DNA from: Erodium maritimum
Taxonomy: Eukaryota > Streptophyta > Magnoliopsida > Geraniales > Geraniaceae
Direction: 5' to 3'
DNA length: 64,000 nucleotides
Assembly: GCA_963921825.1 (NCBI GenBank)
Contig: OY997588.1
Span: forward strand, 51,530,803 to 51,594,802
Both the position numbers and the translations under genes were made by a program. The notes beneath the pieces were generated by a model that ran no database searches, had not been told where the DNA came from, and saw nothing but the letters and a program-made list of their open reading frames with translations. Positions 21,342 to 29,924 of this stretch are shown here, piece by piece (position 1 is the stretch's first letter; every line of letters begins with the position of its first letter).

Positions 21342-23297
21342 CTAATTGGTATCTTGTATTTCATCAAGATCTATTTCTACTCCAGTTTTTCCAGCATCAA
21401 GGAACTCCATTTCTAAAAAGGTCGCGTTCCTAGCCACAAACACTTTGTGTTCAGAAGGATGGTAGAAATAGTATCCCATAGTCTCCTTGGGATAACCAAT
21501 AAATATGCATTTGGTAGACTTAGCCTCAAGCTTGTCTGATTGCAGTCGCTTAACATAGGCTGGACAACCCCAAACCCTTAAATGTTTAAGCCTGGCTTTC
21601 TGTCCTTTCCATATCTCATATGGTGTTTCAGCAACTGCCTTAGTGGGAACCTTATTTAACAAATATGCAGCAGCTTCTAAAGCATATCCCCATAGGAAGA
21701 TAGGAAGATCTGTGAACCCCATCATCGATCGTACCATATCTAATAAGGTGCGATTTCGCCTCTCAGAAACACCGTTGTGTTGCGGTGTCCCAAGAGGAGT
21801 CCATTGTGATAGGATTCCATCTTGTGATAAATAATCAATAAAATCATCTGTGAGATACTCACCCCGACGGTCAGATCTCAGTGCCTTGATATTCTTACCG
21901 GTTTGTTTCTCAACTTCACTTCTAAACCTTTTGAACATTTCAAAAGATTCCGACTTATGTCTCATGAGATATACGAAACCATATCTCGACATATCGTCAG
22001 TGAAGGTGATAAAGTAAGAATATCCACATTTTGCTTGAACTTTCATTGGTCCACATACATCACTATGTATGAGTCCCAAAAGTTCACTGGCTCTTTCTCC
22101 AGTTCCATTAAAAGGAGATTTTGTCATTTTTCCAATGAGACAAGATTCACAAGTATCGTATGATTCATAATCATATAGCCCAAGACACCCCGTCTTATGC
22201 AACTTGTCTATTCTTTTCTCACCGATATGACCAAGCCTACAGTGCCAAAGGTAACTTTGATTTACTTGATTATTTCTCTTCCTCTTTCGGCCAGAAATAG
22301 TCATAGCAGGACAAGTAACCAATTCAGGTAAGACATAAAGACCATATTGTTTGCAAACATCGAAATATAATTCATCACCATGAAGTATAGAACAATGATT
22401 ATCACGAATATCCAAACGAAATCCATGTTCAAACAAATATGAAACAGAAATTATGTTTGAAAGAAACGTAGGAATGTAATAACAATCCTCCAACAATAAA
22501 GTCTTTCCAGTAGGCATTACAAGAGTCATAGTCCCTACAGCTAGGGCACCAACACTTGTTTTATTTCCAACTTGTATGTTGACCTCTCCTTTCTTCAACA
22601 CCCTATTGATTTTTAGCCCCTGCAACATATTGCAGATGTTAAAACCACTTTCGGTATCCAATACCCATTTCGAAGCATCAATAGATGTCAAAGTAATCAT
22701 GAAAACATTTTTCATTAATGCCTTACCTTGTTTCTTGTTCTTCTGAGTAGCCAAGTACTCTTGACAGTTCCTCCTCCAATGTCTTTTCTTCTTGCAGAAG
22801 AAACATTCAGCATCCTCCTGACCAGTGCTCAACTTCATTTTCTTGAATTTGTTCAAAACATAATTCTTTGGCCCAAGTGGATTTTTCTTAGATTTCCTCA
22901 CATTTTTCCACTTGCCCTTAGAAGAGCTACCGATTAGATTCACAGATCCCGACACTTTCACCTTCCCAGATGTGATTTGATTCTCAAAATCGACCAACAA
23001 ATTGAGCAATTCATGAAGATCACAAGTCATCTTGTTCATGTTATAATTAACAATGAACGGTGAAAAAGTGTCATCAAGAGATTGAAAGATCAAATCCTGC
23101 AATAACTCCTTACCAACTGTGCAGCCTTGCTTCTCAAGCCGTTCTACAAGATCAATCATCTTTAGAACATGGGTGCGAACTGGTTCCTTGGGTTTCAGTT
23201 CAGATTTGAACAAGGACTTAGATATCTGATACCTTGCAGTCCTACTTTGAGACTCATACATCTTCTTAAGATGCTCTATGATCTGTGGTGGATTCAT
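21342..23297 (-). CDS. Copia B1 gag C-terminus, protease and integrase
   Basis: This is a 651-codon open frame. In order it holds a gag segment (UBN2-like, residues 1-130), a zinc knuckle (CFFCKKKRHWRRNC, about residue 165), the protease region (KWVLDTESG, about residue 210), the GAG-pre-integrase segment (LWHCRLGHIGEKRIDKL), the integrase core with IHSDVCGPM and FTDDMSRYGFVYLMRHKSE, the phrase GTPQHNGVSERRNRTLLDM carrying the last acidic residue, and a C-terminal segment (LRVWGCPAYVKR). This order is diagnostic of copia. A short related stretch continues at 21123-21317. Confidence 0.92.
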   Translation of the reverse strand: MNPPQIIEHLKKMYESQSRTARYQISKSLFKSELKPKEPVRTHVLKMIDLVERLEKQGCTVGKELLQDLIFQSLDDTFSPFIVNYNMNKMTCDLHELLNLLVDFENQITSGKVKVSGSVNLIGSSSKGKWKNVRKSKKNPLGPKNYVLNKFKKMKLSTGQEDAECFFCKKKRHWRRNCQEYLATQKNKKQGKALMKNVFMITLTSIDASKWVLDTESGFNICNMLQGLKINRVLKKGEVNIQVGNKTSVGALAVGTMTLVMPTGKTLLLEDCYYIPTFLSNIISVSYLFEHGFRLDIRDNHCSILHGDELYFDVCKQYGLYVLPELVTCPAMTISGRKRKRNNQVNQSYLWHCRLGHIGEKRIDKLHKTGCLGLYDYESYDTCESCLIGKMTKSPFNGTGERASELLGLIHSDVCGPMKVQAKCGYSYFITFTDDMSRYGFVYLMRHKSESFEMFKRFRSEVEKQTGKNIKALRSDRRGEYLTDDFIDYLSQDGILSQWTPLGTPQHNGVSERRNRTLLDMVRSMMGFTDLPIFLWGYALEAAAYLLNKVPTKAVAETPYEIWKGQKARLKHLRVWGCPAYVKRLQSDKLEAKSTKCIFIGYPKETMGYYFYHPSEHKVFVARNATFLEMEFLDAGKTGVEIDLDEIQDTN

Positions 23298-23312
23298 AGT
23301 CTCATGTTGCCT

Positions 23313-23564
23313 CTAAAGATCAGGACTCATGGAAGCCAAAATGATGCACTGAGTAGTAGTACTTCGTTTATGGTACTTCGAATATGCATCTAATGCAACT
23401 ACATCAGTCTCTCCCTCAGCGGGAGCTTCCATCATGGGGTTATCGATCACATCGATAAGTTTTTCATGCATGAGAACAATTCTCAAGTTCCGGTACCAGT
23501 CATCAAAATTGTTACCAGACAGTTTGTTAGCATCAAGTATGCCACGCAGTGAGATAGTAGCCAT
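23313..23564 (-). CDS. Copia B1 gag N-terminus
   Basis: From the ATG at 23562-23564 it reads MATISLRGILDANKLSGNNF and DDWYRNLRIVLMHEKL, the classic start of plant copia gag (the LxGxNFxxWxxNLRIVL pattern). I prefer this ATG to the one 39 bases upstream because family members start with MA at this distance from the LxG motif. The sequence continues into the next frame as the gag core. Confidence 0.8.
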   Translation of the reverse strand: MATISLRGILDANKLSGNNFDDWYRNLRIVLMHEKLIDVIDNPMMEAPAEGETDVVALDAYSKYHKRSTTTQCIILASMSPDL

Positions 23565-23603
23565 TTCAGAAAGTAACTGTAAAGGAAAACAACAATAGCA
23601 CAA

Positions 23604-24708
23604 GCATACATCATTAAGACATACAATTCATCAAAATGATAACACAAACTTTAAAACATGAATGAGCCCCTTGGTTGTCAAGTCGTTTCTCATACATAAT
23701 TAAAGTTTTTCCTGATTTTATTACATAAAATCACAACAGGCTATATACTACATAGTCACCTGGTTGTCAGGTCGGTCCTATTAGTATATTCGAGTTTATC
23801 CATCCTAGTGACATAAAACCAGTTAATATTACACCCTCTGGGTAGTCCAGACTATAAGTGTAACATCAAATAAATTTTTTTTTCTCACTCACGCATCACA
23901 TGCAATAGACAAAATTACTTCCTCTTGAAAATTAATTAAAGTTATACCCTCTGGGTAGTCCAGACTATAAGTTCTAACATTAAATAATTTTCTATGTACC
24001 TGCATCGTATGCAAATAAGAGGAAAAATATATATTTATCTTTGAACTACAAGTCCCCTGGTAGTCAGGTCGTTCCTTGTAAACAAAAATAAAAATAATTA
24101 TTCCGAACTACAAGTCCCCTGGTTGTCAGGTCGTTCCTTGTAAACGAATATCAATTTTATTTATCTACTTGGATAGAAAAGCCTTTGATAAAATATCTCA
24201 TATTTTATCAATCATAACTCAAAATTTATTTGTATTAAAACAATTTCAATACAATATATATATATATATATATATATATTATCATATAAAAAACACATAC
24301 ATGAATTATACAAATATGTATATATTATCATTTGAATCATAAGATCTCACGGGTAACAAATATGACTAATTCAATCAAGTCATGTATACATACATATATG
24401 CATTAGATCATATGTTTCAAGCAATTGTTCCCAGCAGAGTAATCACATGCATACACGGCTCAATATACATATTGGTTCCATATGATAATCACCTCCCAAG
24501 GTACAACATAAATACATGTACAATGTCAACCAATCAATACTCATACTCATGTATCAAATCAGTTATATGAATAAGTCAAAAGCACACGGTTCCACCGAAA
24601 CACGAAAGCTCATATAACAAGACACAACTTCATGTTACAAAAAAACGTTTCGGCCAAGCAAGGATCAAGACAACAATTTTACAAATAATTCAAACGCAAA
24701 AAATCCAT
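23604..24708 (-). promoter_or_regulatory. Copia B1 5' leader with six small hairpins
   Basis: This is the non-coding leader between primer site and gag. It holds six stem-loops (plus coordinates 23670-23682, 23759-23771, 23837-23851, 23950-23964, 24056-24068, 24118-24130). On the plus strand each has loop GTTGT or GTAGT closed by stems that differ but still pair: CTTG/CAAG, CCTG/CAGG, TCTGG/CCAGA. The last two also have an outer stem ACAAG/CTTGT. A (TA)n run lies near 24257-24281. Role unknown; leader structures in retroelements can serve RNA packaging, dimerisation or translation. Confidence 0.6.
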
Positions 24709-24722
24709 GGCTCTGATACCAA
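24709..24722 (-). promoter_or_regulatory. Primer-binding site of copia B1
   Basis: On the minus strand the bases next to the LTR read TTGGTATCAGAGCC, the standard plant initiator-Met tRNA primer site. This fixes the orientation of the element and the inner edge of the LTR at 24724. Confidence 0.9.
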
Positions 24723-24723
24723 T

Positions 24724-24895
24724 TGAAGGATCGAAAAACATCATATGTTCGCAGCGGAAATAAATTATTTGATCCAAAAATGATCTATTGCATCTAAATC
24801 ATCGTTAAAATAATAAAATCACTTACTTGATTTGTAGACCGAAATTGATTTAGCCCCGAAACTACGAAGCCTCTAGTGTATCCACACCGAGTAAC
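24724..24895 (-). repeat. Part of the 5' LTR of copia B1
   Basis: It matches 15100-15271 at 169 of 172 positions by eye. Sequence beyond 24895 belongs to the pyruvate-kinase-like stretch of element A. Confidence 0.85.
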
Positions 24896-24918
24896 TTTTC
24901 CGTAAAAGTTCAGTCATT

Positions 24919-25497
24919 TTGGAAGTTAAGAAGTTGCTAGGAGAACTTGCCAAGACTATCCTTCTGTTTAAGGTTGAGAATCAAAAAGGGTTTTATAAAT
25001 TCGATGATATTCTTGCAAACTCTAATAGATTCATGATGGTACGAGGTGATATGGGAATTGGAAATGAGGTTGAAAAGATCTTTCTAGCCCCCAAAAGCTT
25101 GATCTTGAAGGCATATGTCTTAGGAGAGCATATGGTGACAGCAACTCCGATATTCGAATTCATGATCAAATCTCCAAGGCTTCCTAGAGCTGAAGTAATT
25201 GTTGTTGCCATTGTGGTCATCAACATCATTTACTGTGTGATTCTTAGCAGAGAAAATGCTACAGGAGCCTACCTTGAAATTGTTGTTGAAACTGTAGCCA
25301 ATAACAATGTGGAGGCTGAAAATTTCAATGAGCCTTTTATATATTTTGTTGTCAGGAAACAATACTTGCAGAAGATTTTTTGTTTAGTTCTCTTGAACAC
25401 AGGTGATAGATTGTATGTGACAGACATGGGGACTCATGTAATGGCCATTACGATCCTTTATGCAGGTATTGAGGGTGTTATGTGTTACGAAAATTGA
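24919..25497 (+). CDS. Pyruvate-kinase-like fragment inside element A
   Basis: This is a 192-codon open frame. Residues 1-125 follow plant cytosolic pyruvate kinase closely in order: VKKLLGELAKTILL, KVENQKGFYKFDDILANS, FMMVRGDMGIGNEVEKIFLA, MVTATPIFEFMIKSPRLPRAEV, then LSRENATGAYLEIVVETVA. In the enzyme these are KVENQEG, FMVARGDLGMEIPVEKIFLAQ, VTATQMLESMIKSPRPTRAE and LSGETAAGAYPE, covering the active-site RGD loop and part of the barrel. Several catalytic-region residues are replaced (MLES became IFEF), so activity is unlikely. The C-terminal part (GDRLYVTDMGTHVMAITI) I do not recognise. The frame has stayed open although the protein has drifted far. Confidence 0.7.
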   Translation: MEVKKLLGELAKTILLFKVENQKGFYKFDDILANSNRFMMVRGDMGIGNEVEKIFLAPKSLILKAYVLGEHMVTATPIFEFMIKSPRLPRAEVIVVAIVVINIIYCVILSRENATGAYLEIVVETVANNNVEAENFNEPFIYFVVRKQYLQKIFCLVLLNTGDRLYVTDMGTHVMAITILYAGIEGVMCYEN

Positions 25498-25636
25498 GGA
25501 ACATGGGATGTGTGTGGCTTATTGGAACTTGCTGACAACATGGGAATGGAATTGACAATGCTTATGTGGTGTTGGCCAATGTCAAGAATTTACCACAAGA
25601 TTCTTGAGGGCAAGAATCATTTGAAGAGGAGGGTAA
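25498..25636 (+). other. 3' end of element A interior with polypurine tract
   Basis: A short stretch follows the last open frame and ends GAAGAGGAGGGTAA (25623-25636), a purine tract directly before the 3' LTR, where plus-strand DNA synthesis would be primed. Confidence 0.65.
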
Positions 25637-25918
25637 TGTTACGAGTCATATTCAAGTAGGGTTGATTTATTAAGCACTAGTTGGGCTTATGTGTAATATG
25701 TATGAAGTTAGTAGAGTTTTACCTCATTTGATGGGCTTTGTTAGTGGCTGACCCAAGCCATAACTGTTGTACAAACTAATTGTTCAATTCTCTACAAAAC
25801 AGGAGATCGTGAATGACAGAGTAGGTTTTACCTCATTTGATAAAAATACATCTCTTCCTTCTCTTTGCTTCTTCTCTCTCCTAACTCTCTTTCTCCTTTC
25901 TCTACAATCTCAACCTAA

Positions 25919-27525
25919 GGTATACACTCACACGTTACCTACATGTCATTTTGTTACTTGTTACTTGATTATGGACCCTTAGATTAGTGAAAATTAATGG
26001 CCTAGATGAGAATGGCATTTAACTGTAAATAAAACGAAGTTACATTTTTTTTATGTAATTTTACAACTGAAAAGGACACCAGGGTCTTTTAACATTTAAA
26101 TTCACTTAACCCTAATACAACTCATTTACTCTCATATCTCATTTTCTCTCATTTCACGAGCAGCCCTCGTCCAAATATTTCATCTCCCGCAGCCGAGACC
26201 TCCGCCGCTGCAGAGCCGCCGCTGTCGTCGTTGCAGATCCGCCACCGGGGAAGATGAAGTTCCTGAGCCGCGCTGGTTATCTGTCGCTTCTCTCGCCGGG
26301 AAACGAACCAGGCGCCATCGATGGAAGTGCATGAGCAGAGTCGTGGTGCTCTCACCACGCTCTTGCCACTGCAGATCCGTCAACAACTCCGCCGTGCCCG
26401 GCTGCGCCACCGCCCCTAACGTGAGGAAGAAGGACCGTTTGACCAGATGCGTCTGATTCATTGATGCTACGACGTTGCAGATCCCCGTGAGGACGTCGTG
26501 GATAGAGCTCCGGTGGCCTGGTCCTAGCTCGTCGATCTATTCCGGCCGAGCTTTTCTCTCTGAGTCGCCATATTCTACCCACCCAACTGTCGTGACGAGA
26601 TTGTGCCGCTCCGACGAGCTCGTGGGGATCTGACCATGCCCAGCTCGAGAACACCAGATCTGTTCATGCTCAATAACTTCATTTTGATTTTGATTTATAT
26701 TTTGTTATATGCTCATTGATCATCTGTTGTTATTTGTATGGAACCCATATCAGTTATGGAACACTTCTGAAAGGTTTTAGATTTGGTTGAGTTTTGTAGG
26801 TGGATTTGGCTGATTTTTATTTTTATAATCTTTAGTGTAGCATTTTGTAACATGCAGTTTATATTTCTGTAACTCATTCGTTATACTGTAATTATGTAAC
26901 ATTAGTGTAATAATATGTAACATATTGTGTATTTTTCTGTAAACAGTACTTATATAACTTCTGTAATATTGTAGTTATGTAATATTAGTGTAATAATATG
27001 TAATATATAGTGTAATTTTCTGTAAATAGTAATTTTGTAGCATGTTAATTCATGTAAATTTAAGTGTTTACTTCTGTAACTACCAATGTTGACTTGTGTA
27101 ATATTTAACGTACGATTATGTAAAATTTGACTTGTGTAATAATCAAGAAGTTTGAAATACTCGATTTAAAAACTATAATATCCCATATAAATTTATGTAA
27201 TATCATGAATAAATGTATGTAATATTGTTATAATATTCTGTGATTTTTGATAAAAATTGAGTAATGATTAAAATATGAAATTCAAAAAATATTATTTTTT
27301 GAAAATAAAATATTTAGAAAATCAGATTGAGGTAGTAAAAAAAATAATTCTGCAGTAATTTTTTTTAAGAAGATTGAATTACAAAACTATCCTTTTGTTA
27401 ATTTCTATATTTAATTGATGGATAATTGAAACTAAATTTTACAACCATTAGATTCTAAAAATAAATGGCTTAGATTTTGGTAACAAGTAACAAAATTTAG
27501 TATGGTAACGCATGAAAGTGCCCCC
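25919..27525. mobile_element. Non-autonomous Mutator-like element (MULE)
   Basis: It is 1607 bp with imperfect inverted ends of about 50 bp. The left end starts GGTATACACTCACACGTTACC and the right end on the minus strand starts GGGGGCACTTTCATGCGTTACC; both continue to ATTTTGTTACTTGTTAC. TCAACCTAA flanks it on both sides (25910-25918 and 27526-27534), the 9-bp duplication typical of Mutator. No transposase is visible. The interior has a GC-rich block (26150-26660) between AT-rich arms with many TGTAATATTATG-like subrepeats (26850-27240). The GC-rich block may be captured gene sequence, making this a Pack-MULE, but I do not recognise the gene. Confidence 0.8.
26150..26660. other. GC-rich block in the MULE, possible captured exon
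   Basis: Composition changes sharply from AT-rich to GC-rich over about 500 bp and back. Overlapping open frames on the minus strand (26352-26654, 26180-26461) show no known domain. The phrase GTTGCAGATCC or TGCAGATCCG occurs three times. It could be a captured exon or 5' UTR; identity is unknown. Confidence 0.35.
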
Positions 27526-27583
27526 TCAACCTAATATCTACATTTCTCCATAATTTCCTTCTTATTGATTTAGGACTGTATCA

Positions 27584-28753
27584 TACATGAGCCACAACCC
27601 CCACAATATTCGGTGACAATTTGAAATGACGACGTGGCGCCGATCGCTGCCACTGTGGACTCCTCATCCATGTTCGTCGCCGTGGCGAATTTCTAGATCT
27701 GGGGGTCATGAAGCTCGATGCAACTTGGTGGAGATGACGATGTTCATGCTAGTCATTTCGCCTTAGTTTTCTCCAAGCAAAGAAAAAAAAATGACGTAAC
27801 AATGACAGCGAGAACAAAGGTATGCAAAGGGTTTAGGTTGCAGAGTAGTACCAGATTTGTCTCAACTTTCATGCAATGGGTTTGACAGAGAACAAGACGA
27901 ATGCAAAATTATTTCTCACTTTTGATTCTCGGAACAGTGAGTTTCAATACATTTCTATTTCATGTATTTTCTCATTTGGAGCCACAGTAGGGATATAGCA
28001 TATTACAATAGGGATATATCATATTATTATAAGCCCTTTTGGTATCTTCAATCCCTGATAAGCACCATTATTTGCAATACATACATACAGTTCAACATAA
28101 AACTTTCTCTATTATAGCCATTTCTTTCATTTCTATTTTAAGAACTTGTATGATGCATATGATACTTCAACAATTATGACCACCAAACACAATTCTTATT
28201 GGAATGTCTATATGCCATCATCATATCAGTAAACAATAGAGAAACACAGGCTAAAATTGAATCATGTTATACTAATTAAATTTCTTTCAAATTGTTGGAA
28301 ATATACGTTCGTATAACATGATTGGGAAAAGAAAGACTTATCGGATTTGCGGATTCAAACTGTGGCATGGCGTGGAGACCACTTACTTGAAAGTAATTTG
28401 CCCAGTTGACCTCGGTGGCGATCAAAAACCGGTTGCTCCCCAAGGTTACACAGTTGCTAGCTCGATCTGTGCCCACTCACGAATAGAGCCCTGGAACTTA
28501 TAGAAACAATACTCATGAGTTGTAGAGAGAATGAGAGATTTTATATTGTTCATTCTTTGCAATGAAGAACTAGGAGTGTTATAAATAGGCTAAGAGGAAG
28601 GGTATTATGGGAAACTCCATAATAGCCATTAAACCTCATTAACAATATTTATTGAGTTTAAATCTCATTTAATTGAATTGAATTCAATTAAAAACCTTTA
28701 ATTTGTATTTTTTTTTTCAACAGACAGTAGAGCAATTCGTGCTGATAACGTAT
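27584..28753. other. Unassigned non-coding DNA
   Basis: No gene was recognised. A frame at 28276-28503 is short and has no motif. The right edge (28723-28753) contains CGTGCTGATAACG, which on the minus strand is the CGTTATCAGCACG phrase found just after the 5' LTR of Ale-type copia elements. The rest is AT-rich with simple runs. Confidence 0.45.
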
Positions 28754-29009
28754 TGTGAAAGTAAGACCAATGATTGATAAAATATAAGAGAATGGAAGAA
28801 CAATATTAGAGAAAAAAAAAAGAGAACATGGAGAGAGTAGACTAGATTCTTTTTATTCATCATCTTTTCACACTTTACAATAGGCTCAATACATGAAGAC
28901 ATAACCTTAATAATCTACATTAATATATACATATATGAGGGAATTCAAAACTCAAAAGTTTTATAACTCCAATCTAGAATCTTCCATGTAATGAAATAAT
29001 CGTTCAACA
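28754..29009 (-). repeat. LTR relic of a copia element (Ale-like)
   Basis: On the minus strand it reads TGTTGAACGATTATTTC and ends TTACTTTCACA, then AATACGTTATCAGCACG follows as leader and primer site. It is about 256 bp with TG and CA ends. The other parts of the element are not in place, so this is a fossil fragment. The clade name rests on the GTTATCAGCACG phrase and short LTR only. Confidence 0.5.
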
Positions 29010-29168
29010 AATATCACATATATTCATAACAAGTACATAATATTTGTGAGAAATATATATATACAATCGACCCGACATTAGCAGGCGCACGCGCGAATAG
29101 GCCACGTGTCGCCCTCCTGTGCGTCCACATTTTGCACAATAAGGCCTCGTTCTCATTTGATACCGAGC

Positions 29169-29192
29169 ATATATATATATATATATATATAT
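29169..29192. repeat. (TA)n microsatellite, left border of the element cluster
   Basis: Alternating AT repeat of about 24 bp. It is the target type into which the following inverted-repeat elements are inserted; similar TA runs separate each of them. Confidence 0.9.
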
Positions 29193-29452
29193 GGGGGGCT
29201 ATCGAGTACAAACCTTGTTTCGGGTCAGAACGTAAAACTAATCTGGGCAATTGATTATCAAGATCGGATGGCCACCGAAATTCAGGGGGGGTGGAGGTGA
29301 TTGATTACGAAATCAATTACAAGATATGCATTAATTAAAAAGATATTAAAAGATATGCATTAAATCTGGGCCTTTAATTTTACGATCCAATGGCCCAGAT
29401 TGAAAGTTCTACGTTCTGACGAAAGATACAATTTTGTACCTGATAGCTATCC
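29193..29452. mobile_element. TA-flanked miniature inverted-repeat element, copy 1
   Basis: It is 260 bp with no coding capacity. The left end is GGGGGGCTATCGAGTACAAACC; the right end on the minus strand reads GGATAGCTATCAGGTACAAA. The interior includes GTCAGAACGTAAAAC and, near the other end, GTTCTACGTTCTGAC, plus TTGATTACGAAATCAA. Two relatives lie at 29461-29695 and 47877-48136. TA runs on both sides suggest insertion in a (TA)n tract. Confidence 0.8.
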
Positions 29453-29460
29453 TATATATA

Positions 29461-29695
29461 TATCTTTCGTCAAAACGTAGAACTTTCAATCTGGGTCATT
29501 GGATCGTAAAATTAAAGGCCCGGATTTAATACATATCTTTTAATATCTTTTTAATTAATGCATATCTTGTAATTGATTTCGTAATCAATCACCTCCACCC
29601 CCTTGAATTTCGGTGGCCATCCGATCTTGATAATCAATGGCCCAGATTAGTTCTACGTTCTGACCCGAAATAAGGTTTGTACTTGATTGTTCCCC
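29461..29695. mobile_element. TA-flanked miniature element, copy 2, inverted relative to copy 1
   Basis: It has the same family as 29193-29452 in opposite orientation. It starts within the TATCTTTCGTC segment, so its first 20 or so terminal bases are missing, and ends GTACTTGATTGTTCCCC before a TATATAT run. It lies directly next to copy 1 with only (TA)n between, and this tail-to-tail arrangement could fold into a large hairpin. Confidence 0.75.
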
Positions 29696-29924
29696 TATAT
29701 ATGGAGTGATTCAGGTGCGACCCTCTTCTTATGATACAGATGTGCGAACTCAACATGGTTGCGCCAAGTGTCACAATCTGGAAATAGTCCCATTTTTTAA
29801 TTAAGTTTATTAATTTAATAATTCCCGTTTCGTTTCAACTCCGATTTATTTTTTTCTTGCGCCAAAATTATTCTTTTTTCAAGGGATTTCTAACAAGTAC
29901 TTAATTGAATATGTTTTGATGTGT

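Larger units (their letters stand above)
15100..24895 (-). mobile_element. Ty1/copia element B1, minus strand, inserted in element A
   Basis: On the minus strand the order is LTR part (24724-24895), primer site (24709-24722), about 1.1 kb leader, gag, protease, integrase, reverse transcriptase, RNase H, a long 3' non-coding region with a solo LTR guest, purine tract and 3' LTR (15100-15478). The two LTR parts match over 172 bp (15100-15271 and 24724-24895) with three differences that I can see, so the insertion is fairly young. The pol frames are long. It looks broken, with only a few breaks, and one LTR is partial. Order gag-PR-IN-RT-RH defines copia. Confidence 0.9.
10011..27583 (+). mobile_element. 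LTR retroelement A carrying host-like coding sequence (chaperonin-60 and pyruvate kinase)
   Basis: Two LTRs of about 333 bp bound this element: 10011-10343 and 25637-27583 (the right one is split by a MULE). The left LTR is followed by a primer site CTAGTATCAGAGTC and the right one is preceded by a purine tract GAAGAGGAGGG. Flanking bases TACAG (10006-10010) and TACAT (27584-27588) fit a 5-bp TSD with one change. No reverse transcriptase or integrase of its own is recognisable. Instead the interior encodes a small N-terminal frame, a stretch resembling chaperonin-60 and a stretch resembling pyruvate kinase. Nested guests are a solo LTR (10824-13444), a copia element (15100-24895) and the MULE (25919-27525). 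It is a broken, older, non-autonomous element. Confidence 0.75.
25637..27583 (+). repeat. 3' LTR of element A, split by a MULE
   Basis: It begins TGTTACGAGTC and ends GACTGTATCA. The LTR parts 25637-25918 and 27535-27583 together match the 333-bp left LTR. The insertion between them is a separate DNA transposon. Confidence 0.85.

Noticed and set aside
24257-24281. (TA)n run in the copia B1 leader as another insertion site of the TA-targeting elements
   Set aside because: No element end motif lies on either side; it is a simple repeat.
26352-26654. Minus-strand open frame in the small MULE as a real gene
   Set aside because: No domain, overlapping frames and a GC-rich block. I kept it only as a possible captured fragment.
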